DNA from: Parasponia andersonii
Taxonomy: Eukaryota > Streptophyta > Magnoliopsida > Rosales > Cannabaceae
NCBI GenBank assembly: GCA_002914805.1
Contig: JXTB01000124.1
Location: 409,010-473,009, forward strand
Length of the DNA: 64,000 nt
Reading direction: 5' to 3'
Shown here one piece after another: positions 12,588-24,988 of the stretch. Position numbers and translations under genes: made by a program. Every line of letters starts with the position of its first letter. Position 1 is the stretch's first letter. The notes beneath the pieces are model-generated. The model saw nothing but the letters and a program-made list of their open reading frames with translations, had not been told where the DNA came from and did no database searches.

Positions 12588-13097
12588 GGTTAATAATTAA
12601 TAGCGGCTCATGAATTATACTCAATGTACCACTTTGACTTTCGAATTTTCAACTTATATAGTAATGATCATTGAATTATGTATTGTTGTAATAATGATTC
12701 TTTTGTTACAAAATGTTAAATATTTAACAGAAATAAGGCATCACAAAACACATTTGTAATTATGATCAAGAATGAGACTCTAAATTTTCAATTTATATAA
12801 TGAACTACTAAGATTTACGCAATTATTATAATAATGACCATTTTTTTAACAAACTGTTAAATATTTAACAGAAATGAGTCATATCAAAGCATTCAGTTTG
12901 ATAACTATGACTGAAAACGAGATTCTGACTCATAAAAATAAATAATACTCAATTATATATTTTGTCTATGATTATTTTCTGTTAAAAAAACTAACGAATT
13001 GTGACATATAAGTTATTGTTATAATAATTATATAATTCAGGTCTCATTCGAAAGTTTGGAGCCAAAGTTATGATTCAGGCCACTACTATTATTAACC
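12588..13097. mobile_element. Non-autonomous element with long imperfect inverted repeats
   Basis: The left end starts GGTTAATAATTAATAGCGGC. The reverse complement of the right end starts GGTTAATAATAGTAGTGGCC, and similarity continues for roughly 60 bases (both carry ACTTTCGAAT). The interior has a direct repeat with a period of about 139 bp; each copy carries the perfect palindrome GTTAAATATTTAAC (near 12715 and 12856). There is no coding capacity. Long inverted repeats suggest a Mutator-like non-autonomous element, but the superfamily is inference. Confidence 0.5.
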
Positions 13098-13125
13098 ATA
13101 TCATAAAAAATATCACCAACCAAGT

Positions 13126-13437
13126 TTGATGTCGTTTAGATCAATAAGCGACATATAGTTCGTAACAACTAACAAAATGTTCATTGTCGTTTCAAGAACG
13201 TCTTTCATTTTGTGCTAAAAACCTTCTCGCTTGACTTATGTTATATAGAACGAAATGTCGTTATCATTAACAGTAATATCAAATTTAAACAAAAACTGCA
13301 TGTCGTTTATTATTCGTAACCCTGAATGAATGTCCTAACTCGTCTGAGAAATGACTTGTCCTCCCTGTAAAAATATTCTGTCGTTTGGGATTCTACGACA
13401 TATTTTTGGGTCAACTACTTGTCGTTTAACAGTGTAA
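13126..13437. repeat. Cluster of six TGTCGTT motifs (possible CACTA subterminal region)
   Basis: TGTCGTT occurs at 13130, 13185, 13256, 13301, 13379 and 13420, irregularly spaced. The stretch ends in TTTAACAGTG. Repeated short motifs next to a terminal ...AGTG are typical of the subterminal regions of CACTA transposons. A related cluster lies at 44461-44560. Only this end is seen and no transposase, so the class is inferred. Confidence 0.35.
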
Positions 13438-13471
13438 AAGACGAAAAAGAAGATTTATCCCGGGCGAGTGA

Positions 13472-15226
13472 GTGGATCCCAAGAAACCAGCCCAGAAAAT
13501 GCAGACACACCGGAAAAGGAAGCAGCTTGAGCTGCAAAGGCCAACACGTTCCTCGGCCAAGAAGAAATCTTCGACCAAACCCACCGACGGGCTGACTGAG
13601 CTCGCCAAAGATCCATACCCAACTCATCATCGGCCAACCCCAGATGAATGCCGGGCCGTACGAGACTCCCTCTTGGCTCAGCACGGCTTTCCCAAAGAGT
13701 TCGCCAAGTACAGGAGGCAGAGACAGAGCCACGACCTTCCCCTAGATGAAAATGGCTCTTCTTTTCCCGAAGGTGGTGGTCCTAAGCCAGAGCCTTCGGA
13801 AAAAGACGACCCGAATGGTGAGTTGGAGGAAAAGGAAAGCGTTTTGGACGGTTTAGTGAAGACCGTGCTGTCTCAGAACACCACGGAAGCCAATTCGCAA
13901 AGGGCTTTCGATACTCTCAAGTCTGAATTTCCCACTTGGGAAAATGTATGTATTTAACTCTTGAGCTTTGTTATATGGAATAATTTCGATTTTTAGATTG
14001 CTTTCTTAATCATTTGCTCTGATTGTGTATAATGGAAATGCAGACCTAATTGCTTGTTTTGAAGGGTCAGTGTTATTTTGTTGTCTTTAGCATCTTTAAG
14101 TTCTGGTTGTGGAGTTTTACTCAAATGGTTCCTGATGAATTATGTGAGGTGGGTTTTGATAGTGTGTGGCATCATGACACGATTTTTGGATTATTTTCTT
14201 AATTGCTCTTATTTTGTTTGATGGAAACGCAGAAATAATTGCTTCTATTGGAGGGTTAGTGTTATTTTGTTGTGCTTAACATAGTTAAGTTGTGGTTATG
14301 TAATGCCTTATTCTGTAATGAATTTCAGTTAAATGGTGACTGATGAATTATGTAAGGTGGGTTTTGCAAGGTTCTGGCTGCTGATTCAAAATATATAGAG
14401 AATGCTATAAGGTGTGGAGGTTTGGCCCCAACAAAAGCTTCATGTATTAAAAACATGTTGGGGCGCTTGCTTGAGAGAAAAGGGAAGTTATGCTTAGAGT
14501 ACTTAAAAGATTTTTCAGTTGATGAAGTGAAGGCTGAACTCTCACATTTTAAAGGAATTGGCCCCAAAACGGTAATCTTTCTAACAATTATCTTTTGTTG
14601 TGCTTGTCGTTAGGAAGTTATCACTATTAGGAGAGAGAAACAGTCGGCCAAACAATAAATGAGAGACACCTTTGTTGGAACATATATCAAACCCTTTATT
14701 TTGACCCCATAACTCTGTGGATTTTGTTTTTGATTTTCTTTTTGTGTGGAGTTTAACTGGTATAGAAAGATGCTATTTCCATGTTGTTCCAAGGATTTAG
14801 ATGGAGGGCTTTATGAATTATAAAATAATCTAATAGATTTGAGATGGATAATAGGTAGCTTGCGTGTTGATGTTCCATCTTCAGCAGGATGATTTTCCAG
14901 TGGACACGCATGTGAGTACTTTATTGATTTAATTGCTTTCATATAAAGCAAATTAGATAATTTAGATTATACTTAAAAACATGTTAATCAACCAGGTGTT
15001 TGAGATTGCAAAAACTCTTGGTTGGTTACCATCTGTGGCAGACAGGAATAAAGCATATCTTCATCTCAACCTACGTATCCCCAACGAAGTCAAATTTGAT
15101 CTGAACTGTCTTCTATATACACATGGTAAAGTCTGCCGCAAATGCATCAAGAAAGAGGGTACCAAGATAAGAAATGGATTAAAGGATGGTTCATGTCCTT
15201 TATTACATTACTGCAGAAGCATTTAG
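13472..15226 (+). CDS. HhH-GPD DNA glycosylase, endonuclease III-like (At3g47830-like)
   Basis: Four exons join in phase: 13472-13945, 14371-14571, 14855-14911 and 14996-15226, giving 320 residues. Donors (GTATGT, GTAATC, GTGAGT) and AG acceptors are canonical. After a basic, poorly structured N-terminus comes the glycosylase fold: SVLDGLVKTVLSQNTTEANS, then the helix-hairpin-helix FKGIGPKTVACVL with the Lys equivalent to the lyase Lys of endonuclease III, then FPVDTHVFEIAKTLGW with the catalytic Asp. The C-terminus has cysteines spaced C-x8-C-x2-C-x16-C, a possible iron-sulfur loop. The family removes damaged bases in base excision repair, probably in the nucleus. Substrate specificity cannot be read from sequence. 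A second in-frame ATG at 13499 (MQTHRKRKQ) is an alternative start. The promoter lies in repeat-derived DNA. Confidence 0.88.
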
Positions 15227-16509
15227 TTTGGAATCACTTAGCATATTAGGTAAGTATTTTATTCCAACCGCCTTGATTCTGCTTTTCATTTTCTCATCTT
15301 TAGTATGCTGTAGAAGTTTTTCTATTTTGGGATGAGTTGGGCTGGGCATTAGTTTTTAGTTGACTAGCTGAACAACTCATGGACTACTGGTTGACTATAC
15401 AATATGCAGTGAAGTGAAAACAATCATTAGGCAACGAAATGCAATCTCTCCTGTTTGTTCCCCATTTTTATTTCACATTTGAGGTTAGTTGGCTAACACG
15501 TGTACTTGTATTTCTTTTCTGGAAGCAAGTATCTAATTTGAATTCGTGGCACTGATCATTAAAAAACAGGACACATTTTTATCGTTTCTTTCATGTGCAA
15601 AAGCTTGAACATGGGGTTGCCATTCAATGTTACAGAATCTATCCTTTGGAATAATTTAGTACAGGCACAACATAGTTTATCCAAATGTATTGAATGTTTA
15701 TATACTTACATTTGGCATAAATATTGAATCTTCTTTGTGACTCTTGTATAGATAGAGTAGATATGCTTACTTCATGATCCACTTCCATTATTTTATTTTT
15801 CTCTTTTAGCAAAGATTCCTTCCCAACTTTTAGGTAAAACAGTATGTGAATGGACTTAACACTTCAGAAAAGTTCAGTGAGAACTCTAGACGTGATTGCA
15901 GCCTGGTGCAGCCGCCATATTGCAAAAGGTAGCGGCTTTTCAAATAAATACTTATGGGTTCTCACAAAGACACATAATGTATAGGGGAAATAGTAAAGGA
16001 AAACCATCTTAGAAGTATAGGTAGAACTGTAAGGAATTAGTTCTAAAGTTAGTGCTGTCCTCCTAGCTCGTACCTCTTCACTTTTGGACTTTTGGTGTTA
16101 CGTTGTCATGGTTTTAAAATAAACTAATCATTAGTTCTTTAATTAACAAGCCATATTTGTTTTGAAACCGCTAAACCGCTCGTGGGATAGACCATAGATT
16201 TTGTCACTAATTCCTTTCTGGTGTGGCAACTTGTCACATATATGGAAACATATTAAAGTTCTTTTGCATGTGATGCATACGACTACTACCTGAGTTGGTT
16301 TATTTATTACATTATCCTTTTTCTCCTGTTATGACTTTTTCAGCACAACTAATCCAATCTTATCATAATACTGATCAACTAAAAATTATAAAATGGGATC
16401 GGTTGGGTTTAAATGGTAACCTTATAGGGTAGGAGATACATAAAAACTAATCAGGGAAATCAGGTAAACACACAAGACTTTGCTTCCCTAGTGAGTCTTT
16501 CCTATAAAA
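15227..16509. other. Gene-free interval between glycosylase and zinc-finger gene
   Basis: Contains the presumed 3' UTR of the glycosylase and the promoter of the zinc-finger gene. A TATAAAA box at 16503-16509 abuts the first ATG of the latter. No other domain-bearing frame was seen. Confidence 0.5.
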
Positions 16510-16986
16510 ATGAATGACAATATACATTTTGATACTCTCATGGAAAAGAAAAGCCTTAGATTATTCGGTTTTGAAGTGAATCCTTGTGCGAGTGGTGAGA
16601 AACGTCGAAGAAACTCTGAAGAAGAAAATCAAAGTTCGATGTCCATGGACAAAGCTGGTTTCAAAGTGGAAGATTCTGATGCGAAAGATGGTTTGATTTG
16701 TCTACTAGAACACAAGAAGCAGAGATGTGAATTTTGTGACAGAGAGTTCATTAACTCACAGGCATTGGGAGGTCACCAGAATGCCCACAAGAAGGAGAGG
16801 CTAACGAAGAGAAGAATGCTACTCCAAACAAAGAGAGCCCTGCTTTTCCCTCAACCACAGCAAAATCCTGGTGGTTTAAAAATATATCATTCTCTCCAAT
16901 GTTATATTGATTTTTCTTCTTCTAAGTTGGCCTTTTACATAGAGCCTCATATTAGCTTCAACTCTTCAGATCAAAACCAAGTCTAA
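16510..16986 (+). CDS. Single C2H2 zinc-finger transcription factor with QALGGH motif (ZFP5/6/8, GIS-like)
   Basis: 158-residue single-exon frame with one zinc finger at about residues 76-96: [27 protein letters not shown] is the plant-specific recognition-helix signature. The upstream [10 protein letters not shown] block is typical of the ZFP5/ZFP6/ZFP8/GIS3 group, nuclear regulators linked in Arabidopsis to trichome and root-hair development downstream of gibberellin and cytokinin. The basic stretch KKERLTKRR after the finger could serve nuclear import. No clear C-terminal LxLxL repression motif is visible. The first ATG is used, but a TATAAAA sequence directly abuts it, so a start at Met11 (16540, [12 protein letters not shown]), where family similarity begins, is plausible. 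Confidence 0.85.
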   Translation: MNDNIHFDTLMEKKSLRLFGFEVNPCASGEKRRRNSEEENQSSMSMDKAGFKVEDSDAKDGLICLLEHKKQRCEFCDREFINSQALGGHQNAHKKERLTKRRMLLQTKRALLFPQPQQNPGGLKIYHSLQCYIDFSSSKLAFYIEPHISFNSSDQNQV

Positions 16987-17654
16987 ATGTGTACTCTATT
17001 AGGGTTTAGCCTTGAATTGCTTTACATGGTCTGGGTTCAATTCCTCAGGGTCACTCCATGAACTACCACGTGTTTCCTTTTGGCATGTAATGATCAACGA
17101 TGCCCCTTTCCAGTTTTCCTTTTTGGCATGCATACTTTGATTTTGTTTGTTTGTTTTTTTTTTAATTAAAAAATGAAAGAAAAAAAAGGAGATTATAGAT
17201 CCACCTTCATCAAACAAAGTTTGAGTTCTTTTTATTTTGTATTTGCAGCTTAATTTAGTATTCCATTCCAGATCTGCAACCACCCTCTTTTCCGTTCTCT
17301 CATCCTTTGAAATCTCAAATCACAACATGTACTCAATAAAAAGGTCAAAAGAAACTCATTTCATATTCCAATATTAACATGTCAAATCCCAAAAAAAATA
17401 TAGTATTACCAAATACAAATATCTATACTCACAAATATATTATAGAATCACAGAGAAAATAAACATATCAAACCAAACATGCATAACACCACCCACCAAA
17501 CCATTGATTCTTTCTGATCATGAATATTCAACTCTCTTTTTTCTTCTCTTTAAATCAAAGAAAACATGCTCTCTTTGGATCATTCACATGGCCGTGAGAA
17601 ACCACGAAAGCAATAATCTTATTTTCATTCTTTTCCTCCTGTTGTTGTTCTTTT
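16987..17654. other. Interval between two convergent genes
   Basis: The zinc-finger gene (+) and the peroxidase gene (-) converge here, so the stretch should hold both 3' UTRs. A minus-strand frame at 16999-17283 is Lys- and Phe-rich with no domain and is not called. Confidence 0.5.
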
Positions 17655-19266
17655 TTAAGTTTCTATCGAGTTAAAGGCATCACACCTTCTCCTGACCTCT
17701 CCCTTCCGGCCAGTCTTGACATCATGGACGCTTAACTTCTCCATGGCGTGAGCAAACGCGTCGAAGAACCGCTTCTGATCGTTCGCGTACAACTCGATGA
17801 TGGGCTTCGTCCTAGGATCCTTGAACAAAGCATGGTCCGACTTCAAAAGGCCCAAACCTCTCTTCAAGTTCTGGTAGTACATGTTATCGAACTTCCCCGG
17901 TGTCATCACGTCGTTGAAGGCCGACATGCTCCTGTCCGTCGTGTAGTTCGCGCACGTCTTCTTCAGCGCGGTCGCAAACTTCGGGTGGATCTCCGGGTCA
18001 GTTGGGTTGGTCTTGCTGTAGTGGAATATCCTGTCTGCAAACTCCTTGCAATGTGAGAATCCGATTGTGTGGCCGCCGCTCAAGGCCACCATTTGTTCGA
18101 GCGTAAAGCCTTTCTTTTCAAAGATTTTGATAATATCGTCCATGGTGTGGTTGACCCTTGGGACATTTCCTTCTACTAGGGAAGCTTTAGAGACTAAGCC
18201 ATCCTTGCGTCCTAGCCTCACCTATTAAAAGACAAATCAATATTATTAGTTTGTTTTATTTTATTTTGTAAAACAAAAAATGATAAAGATTTTCTTAATT
18301 AGGAAAAAAAAAAAAAACTAGAGAACATTTCTAACCTTCATTTAACTTTTAATTTGTTCATTATTCAAAAGATAAAAAAGAGGTTACCTAAGAAATATGT
18401 AGATTTCTATTATTTTTCTTTTTAAAGCATGTAGATCTCTATATTTTGTGTCTTTGAAATTCACTAATAACTTTTAATCAACCACGTATATATTTTAAAT
18501 TTATTATTAGGCTACGTAAAACCCCATGTATCATCATTTTCATTATCATCTATATTGATCAAGACTAGATGATTCTTACGTACTACATAATTCACTGCTC
18601 TAAATATTCCCACACCACTTGGAAAGGAAAAAGTGATTATTTGTTATCATTACTTTTGTTTATGTTCTTCTTTCCTATATCTTTACGTCAAAACTAATAA
18701 AATTTTCTTAATATATCTAATAATGTAAAAGAATTTCTTGATCCATATTCTATCTTATAGTTTATTCAAAAATAAAATATGCATGAACATAGAAAATGTT
18801 GTCACACAAGCACTGGCTAGTACGCACATACCTCGTAGAAGGGACCGCCAACCATGATGATGAGGTCTCGTGTGGTCTGAGCGAGGATGTCAGCACAAGA
18901 CACAATGCCAGGGCAAGCAAGCTCAAGGGCGGTCTTAGCACGGACAACAACATCAAACGCATCGCCCGGGAGGGAGAGGTTGAGGTCGGCGTCGCGCTCG
19001 GCGCTGTTGACATGATTCGACGAGATGAAGACGGAGGCGTCGCAGCCTTCCACCATGCAGTCATGGAAGAAGAGGCGTAGAGTGCCGGCTGCGGTGGTGG
19101 GGTTGGACATTTGCTTTTGTGTGACGATCTCCCTAACGATTTTCTCGAATTCGGGGCATGTTTTCTGGTAGTACTCAAGAGAGAGCTTTGATTCGACGAC
19201 GGCGAATGGACTAATGGAAAGGGCAAGGAGGAGGAGGAGGAGGAGAAGAAGAGGAGGGAATGCCAT
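17655..19266 (-). CDS. Class III secretory peroxidase (PRX31/41/63/65 type)
   Basis: Two exons on the minus strand, 19266-18832 and 18221-17655, give 333 residues. Exon 1 ends ...GGPFYE before GTATGT and exon 2 opens with GTG (Val) after AG. A Leu-rich signal peptide (about residues 1-26) marks secretion to the wall or vacuole. The distal heme site LRLFFHDC has the catalytic Arg and His; the proximal site SGGHTIGFSHC has the heme-ligating His. Eight cysteines fit the four conserved disulfides. The family oxidises phenolics and other donors with hydrogen peroxide in lignification and defence. The wording AAGTLRLFFHDC and LGRKDGL resembles Arabidopsis peroxidases 31, 41, 63 and 65, so the individual orthologue is open. 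One intron, fewer than the three ancestral ones, is consistent with such divergent members. No lesion seen. Confidence 0.92.
18222..18831 (-). other. Intron of the peroxidase gene
   Basis: AT-rich, about 610 bp, bounded on the minus strand by GTATGT and AATAG. Nothing else is recognisable inside. Confidence 0.85.
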
Positions 19267-22200
19267 GGTGGAGAAGAAGAAGGAGGGGGCTGAGACCTGC
19301 CTCCCCGCTAGGGAATAGTTTCCTCAATGGAGACCCCAACTAGCAAGCTCGTGATGGTATGCTTTGAAAGAGGACAAGGCGTGGAAATGAAAAGAGAAAA
19401 GGGAGAAAATAATGGTTTGTTAGGGAAAATGGAGAGAAAGAAAGAGGTGGAACGGATTAATTAAGGTGGTGAGTTTCGTGGATGGGAGAGGTTTTAGGGG
19501 ACTAATCTATTACCTTATTAGAAGTGGAAATAAAGAGTCCTTTCAAAAAAAATAAAAAAATAAAAATAATAAGGGAAGCCTACTTTGGGCATTGCATATT
19601 GAATTACTCAAAATGACCTTTTAATAGAGTTATTTGTGGTGGATAGTGATGTTGCTTTTGTCATTTACAGGTTAATTTATGGTTGAAATGGATCTAAAAT
19701 TTCGTTTAGGTACTATCATCCTAATTGCTAAGTGTCCTAGATAAGGGGGGAAAAATTAATTTGGACGGAATCAAACACGTGCAAGTACATGATAAAATTT
19801 CACTTCTACTCATTAATTTGGAGGCACAATGCTTTTTAAGAGAAAATAGAGAATTTGGAGGGGGAAAAAAGTTTTAATTAATTAAGAAATAAATGAAATT
19901 AACTCTCAAATATATTCAGTTACTTATGAAATTACCTAAAACCCATTAAAAATTCAGGTTTAATAGTCAAATATAAAAATTAAATTCAAATGCTTAATTA
20001 ATAAATTAATTAATATACATTTTTAAAAAACAACTTAAGAACATTATTCAATCACTTAAACTCTTAAATATAACTTATACCCATCATATATATGGGGCTT
20101 GACTACAACACCCATTCAAATAATGAACCATCAATTATAAAGCAAAAATATTACAGGCTAAATAAAAATATTACACATGGGTTAAAAAAAACCAAATTTG
20201 GGAAATGAGAAGTGTTTTCGGGAGGTGTAATCACTAAAAAGCGTGCATATATGCTTTTTACTTGGGCTATCATTACCCAAATTTATACTTATGCACTATA
20301 AGCGGATTTTGTATATATATATAGGGAGAAACTCAAATAGTAATTTCTGTAAAAACATTAGAAAAATTTGGTGAATAACAAATATTTTAAATTTGATTAA
20401 GTAGATGTCCATTTTTAAAATTTTATAATTAAATATTTAAGTGTATATATTTTTACATTTAATAGATATGTTTATCTACTAATTTTAGTTACTGTATTAA
20501 AATATATTGGATATATAATTTTTTGTATTTCGTATATAACATTTTATAGTACTTAGTATATAAACATATATACCGGATATTTTGCTATAACATTTTATAT
20601 TTATTTAAATTGAATCTAAAATTTGGTCATATTTCTATAAGCCCAAAATATTATCGGTGGATACAAATATTTCCATTAAATAATGATGCAAATTCTACCA
20701 TCCAACCCCATTAAATGATAGTAGGGATAAATTTGTTGTTAGGGGCTGGTAATCCATATGAGTGGAAAGATGCTCACAAAAATCAAGCCTTGCTTGTTTA
20801 TCCACATTGAGTCATAGCTTAAAATAGAAAAAAGGCTACTCTCTCCTCCTTGTTCAGCTGTTCTCCAACTCTCTCTTATGCAACTTTTATTCATTTTTGC
20901 ACGTGGTTGAGATGAAACTCTAATTAGCTGGTTAAAAACATCTTTTTCATCATTTATCGCCTTTCATATCGATTTGAACTACATTTTTTAAATTTGAAAA
21001 GAAGAAGGAGAATATACAGAATCATCAAGAGTAAATCGATTCAACAATTTTAGTAGATGAGTATCGCCTGATAGGTATGGATCTACTACAAAAAATTTTA
21101 CAATATTGAAGTCGTAATTTGTGTATTGTGTCTCTGGATATTGTGAGTTTAAGATCTAATCTATTGCTTTTTTGTTTCTTTTTCTTTTCTTTTTTTTTTT
21201 TTACTGAAATTCTTTTTTTTTTTTGTTTAAATTGATTCGAAAAATTTCTTATCAACAAGAAAATACATTTGAATTTAAACTCTTAAAAAAATCACAAATC
21301 TCATCGAAAAGGCACATAAGATAATTTCTGATGAAATTCGGTGCTACCTATGATTAGAGATGAGAGAGGGAGGTGATTTGAACAAAGAAATAAAATTATT
21401 TGACTAAAATTGAAACAAACTATCTCTAATCGTTACTTAGACTCCAAATAAGCTTGGCCTTCATGTGTTACTGAGGCGCAAAAAAAAAAGACAAAAAAAG
21501 CTCAACATTTTCAGATTTTTTCCAAAAGAAAAAGACAAACGAGATATGAGAAATAAAAGACATTAGATTTGCTCATGATGGTCAATTGGATGGATCCGGC
21601 ATTCCTTTAGATCTAGATACCATTTTGATAAGATTCGGTAATTTTTAGGTGGATTTGATTTTGGTCAATTGAATATTTAACCTAATTCTCGTTTCTACAA
21701 GGGAGAAGAATTTTTTTTTTAATTTAATTTTTTATCAAACAAAAAGTAATAATCATATGCCGTTTGACACATAATTCTCCTTGTGAATGTCATGCTATCT
21801 AAGCCATCTATTTAGATCTAACGGTCAATAAAAAGACTGCAGTGATAGGACCGAAAATAGGGGTTATATACCATTCCTCATTTCTCATTCTTTATTACTT
21901 TTTTTATTGGTAAGCAATCATCTGTCTCTCAGCATAGCTTTAACTTTCTGATAACTTTTTTTTTCCCTAAATGATTCTTTTAACTTTTTCTATTTTTCTA
22001 TTTATTATTAAAATTAGTAAAAATAAAAAGTTTTATTTTTTGTCAATTAATTAATAGATGACGAAAAATTAAGTACATTTTTTTAGTTAATAGTATATGA
22101 TTTAAATAATGAATTTAGTATATGTTTTAATAAAAGTCCTATAAGATTAGCAACTTCTCTATATAGATCTTTTAAAATAGAGTAGCAACGATAATTTTGT

Positions 22201-24668
22201 TACTCTTTTTATTTTATTGTAATTAATTAGTTTTATTATCTACAACTATTCATTTTCTAAAACTGTTAATATTAATATTGTCAAAAAACAATTGTAATAA
22301 ATATAAACAGTGTCAGATTCGGGGGATCAAATAAAAGAATCATTCAAAATTGTATAGAAAATAACTATAGATAGGTAAAACATGCAATAAATAGTCCAAA
22401 TTTTTTGTAGCCAACTAACATTAAATCAAAACTGTTGAAACAATACCCAAATGTCAGGATTTTGTAACTAGGTAAATACTAAAATACCTATTGGAGTTGA
22501 CCCCAACTAGTACAATAGAGTTATTTTTTTAATTTTATTTTTCTATCGATAATACCAATAAATTAATTTTGACTTTTAAATTTCAATCTAATAGTTATTA
22601 TAAGTAAATACATTTCAACAAATTGCAGTGTGATTAAATGATGGTATTTATAATTGAAAATATGGTATTTGTTGCAAATATTTTCAAAAATGGACATTTT
22701 TATAGCATTAGAACTAGTTGCTTTTAAGGCCCAAATTTAGGCTCAAGGCTTTGAAACTAAAATTGGACTTCGAATTTGAACTAAGTGAGGTTGAATGATG
22801 AGTTTTGATATGTAACATCGATATGTTTCGAAGTGGCACGAAATCTAAGATGCGAGGCTCGAGATTTTGCCTTGTTTACATGCCACGGGCTGGATTTTAG
22901 CCCGGGACTCAAATTAATCGAGTTATATATCTAATCTAGCTATTTTGAACGCTAAGAATTCAGTGGTGACATTTGTTTCTCAAATTGAGCATTTGTTGGG
23001 AAAGTCACCCCTTAAAGTAAGCTTACGAGAGTCCCGAAATGATCTCTCGATTAACTAAGTGACCAACGAGAGATTCTATGGGTGCCGATAACTTAGTATA
23101 GCTATCAAGGCGAGATAGAAGTTCAGTTACTAAGTTTTATACTTATTTTGTTTTAAAATATGTATCATGACCTATTTCTTAAAATTGTCAATTTTCATAG
23201 ATTTAATTGATTTGATTAGATATCTGGTAAATTTGTGAACTGTTCAGATATATTGGATTGTTCTAGAATTAGATTGTATAGTTTTTATGCATGTTTAAAA
23301 TTCGATTTTGAAAAAATACAATTGTTATATTGCCTAATTTTCAGTAAATCTCATAATAATACCCAATAAGTTTTAAAACATAATGTCTTGATATACTTGA
23401 TACATAGTTATTATATACTCTATGATATATTGTATTTACCATAGAATTACACACTTGAGTTCTATTTTTTATATCATGGTATCTTAGATCAATGACGAGT
23501 TGTTGCAGTGCTAGGTGAGAGACTTAGACCCTACGCAAGATTTATTGATATACCTCCAAATAGTGTCAGGATACTAGGTACCTCTAATAAGAGATATTAC
23601 ATAGACGTGATGGGAGGATAAAAGCTCATTCATATGCTTGGTTGATTTATGATATGTACAACAATGTGACTTTAGTTTTACTTTTGAATATATGATTACT
23701 TTTGATCTCGATTATTTTGTAAACTTGATTTATAAATGGATTTTGGAAAGATACTAACCATACAGATTTGAAATTCATTCCAAAAAGGTAATTAAATTCC
23801 TATTAAGCATGTGAATACTCACCTTTTATCTTTTCCCCTTTCAGGTGGTATACAATGTGACTTAGACAACTCTGGAGCAAGAGTGATCAGGAGAGGAAGT
23901 TTGTTACTATTTTAGTAGTTGGTAACTGCTTAGTAATTCTTTTTTTTTTTGGGATTTGTAATAAACTTTAGGGCCACTTGCATAAGTTATTTGTATTAAG
24001 TAGAAAATGAAATTAGGGCAAGTTATGTGAAGGTGAATGTTTATTTATGAATTGAAATTGATAAATAGCTGTCTTTAATAACTATTTGTATTAGAAATGT
24101 GCTACAAGTTGAGTTTTTTGTCCTATTTGTGTTAGCAATGTGCTAAAAGACTCGAGCTCTACAAGATTCGAGTTTAAGATCTCTAACAATGAAAGAATGA
24201 TGAAAAATAAAAATATTTTGTAACCCAAGCGAGAGTGTACGTAATAGATATGCTAATGTAAAATTTAATCTTTTCTCTATTATAACTATTCTAGCTACAA
24301 CAATTGTACCTAGTTAACCATGATACCAAGATATAATAGGAAAAAAAAAACACTTAAATGCTTCCAAGAGCAGTTGATGCCGTAATTTCTTTTTGATAAT
24401 ATTTATATGGGAAATTATAATAGTATCCTATTAGTTTAGCTTTTTAATTAATAAAATTGTCGACTAGATTAACAAAAGTAATACGAATTTCCCTCGTCCA
24501 TCTAATTTAGTTAAAATTGATGTACAAAAAAATAAAATTAGCCTTGACTCTAAATTACATTATAAACAATTTCTAACTAAAAACAACAAATTGTGATAGC
24601 TGAAAAAGGGGAAAAAAAGTCATAAAAGGTAAATCTTGTATTTTTCCTAAATTTAACATATACATACA
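19267..24668. other. Long gene-free AT-rich interval
   Basis: No frame with family resemblance was found on either strand in about 5.4 kb. Bases 19267-19500 are the presumed promoter and leader of the peroxidase. Bases 22700-23950 are less AT-rich, with blocks such as GCCACGGGCTGGATTTTAGC. They might be an old, unrecognised repeat or solo LTR, but I found no paired ends. The rest is homopolymer-rich DNA. Confidence 0.5.
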
Positions 24669-24687
24669 TATATATATATATATATAT
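24669..24687. repeat. (TA)n flanking the first copy of the inverted-repeat element
   Basis: Alternating A and T immediately before GGGCACCAATCC. Confidence 0.85.
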
Positions 24688-24840
24688 GGGCACCAATCCA
24701 GTAGGTATTTTTTTTTTTTTACCTATGCATAGGTATCAATTTGACCAATGAAAATTTAGCATGCACATTTTTTTATTGTAAAAAGTAAAAGAGAGAAAGA
24801 TCATTAATGATGTGCGTTTTTTCACGCACTTCATTATAGC
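24688..24840 (+). mobile_element. (TA)n-associated inverted-repeat element, copy 1 (one half only)
   Basis: Begins GGGCACCAATCCAGTAGG, a T run and ACCTATGCATAGGTATC, and ends ...CACTTCATTATAGC at an ambiguous base. It matches the reverse complement of the right half of copy 2 (44636-44868) over about 150 bp, but its other half is missing and replaced by a TA microsatellite. It is non-coding. Confidence 0.6.
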
Positions 24841-24841
24841 N

Positions 24842-24876
<35 letters not shown>
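24842..24876. repeat. (AT)n microsatellite after the ambiguous base
   Basis: About seventeen AT units directly after the only N in the window (24841). Confidence 0.9.
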
Positions 24877-24879
<3 letters not shown>

Positions 24880-24988
24880 AATTTTCTATATATACTTAAG
24901 TTTTTTATAGTAAAATGATTGAATTTTGAACCCATTTTAAGTAAATATTTGGTTTTTCAAATAATATAACAAAATGACTGGTATATTA

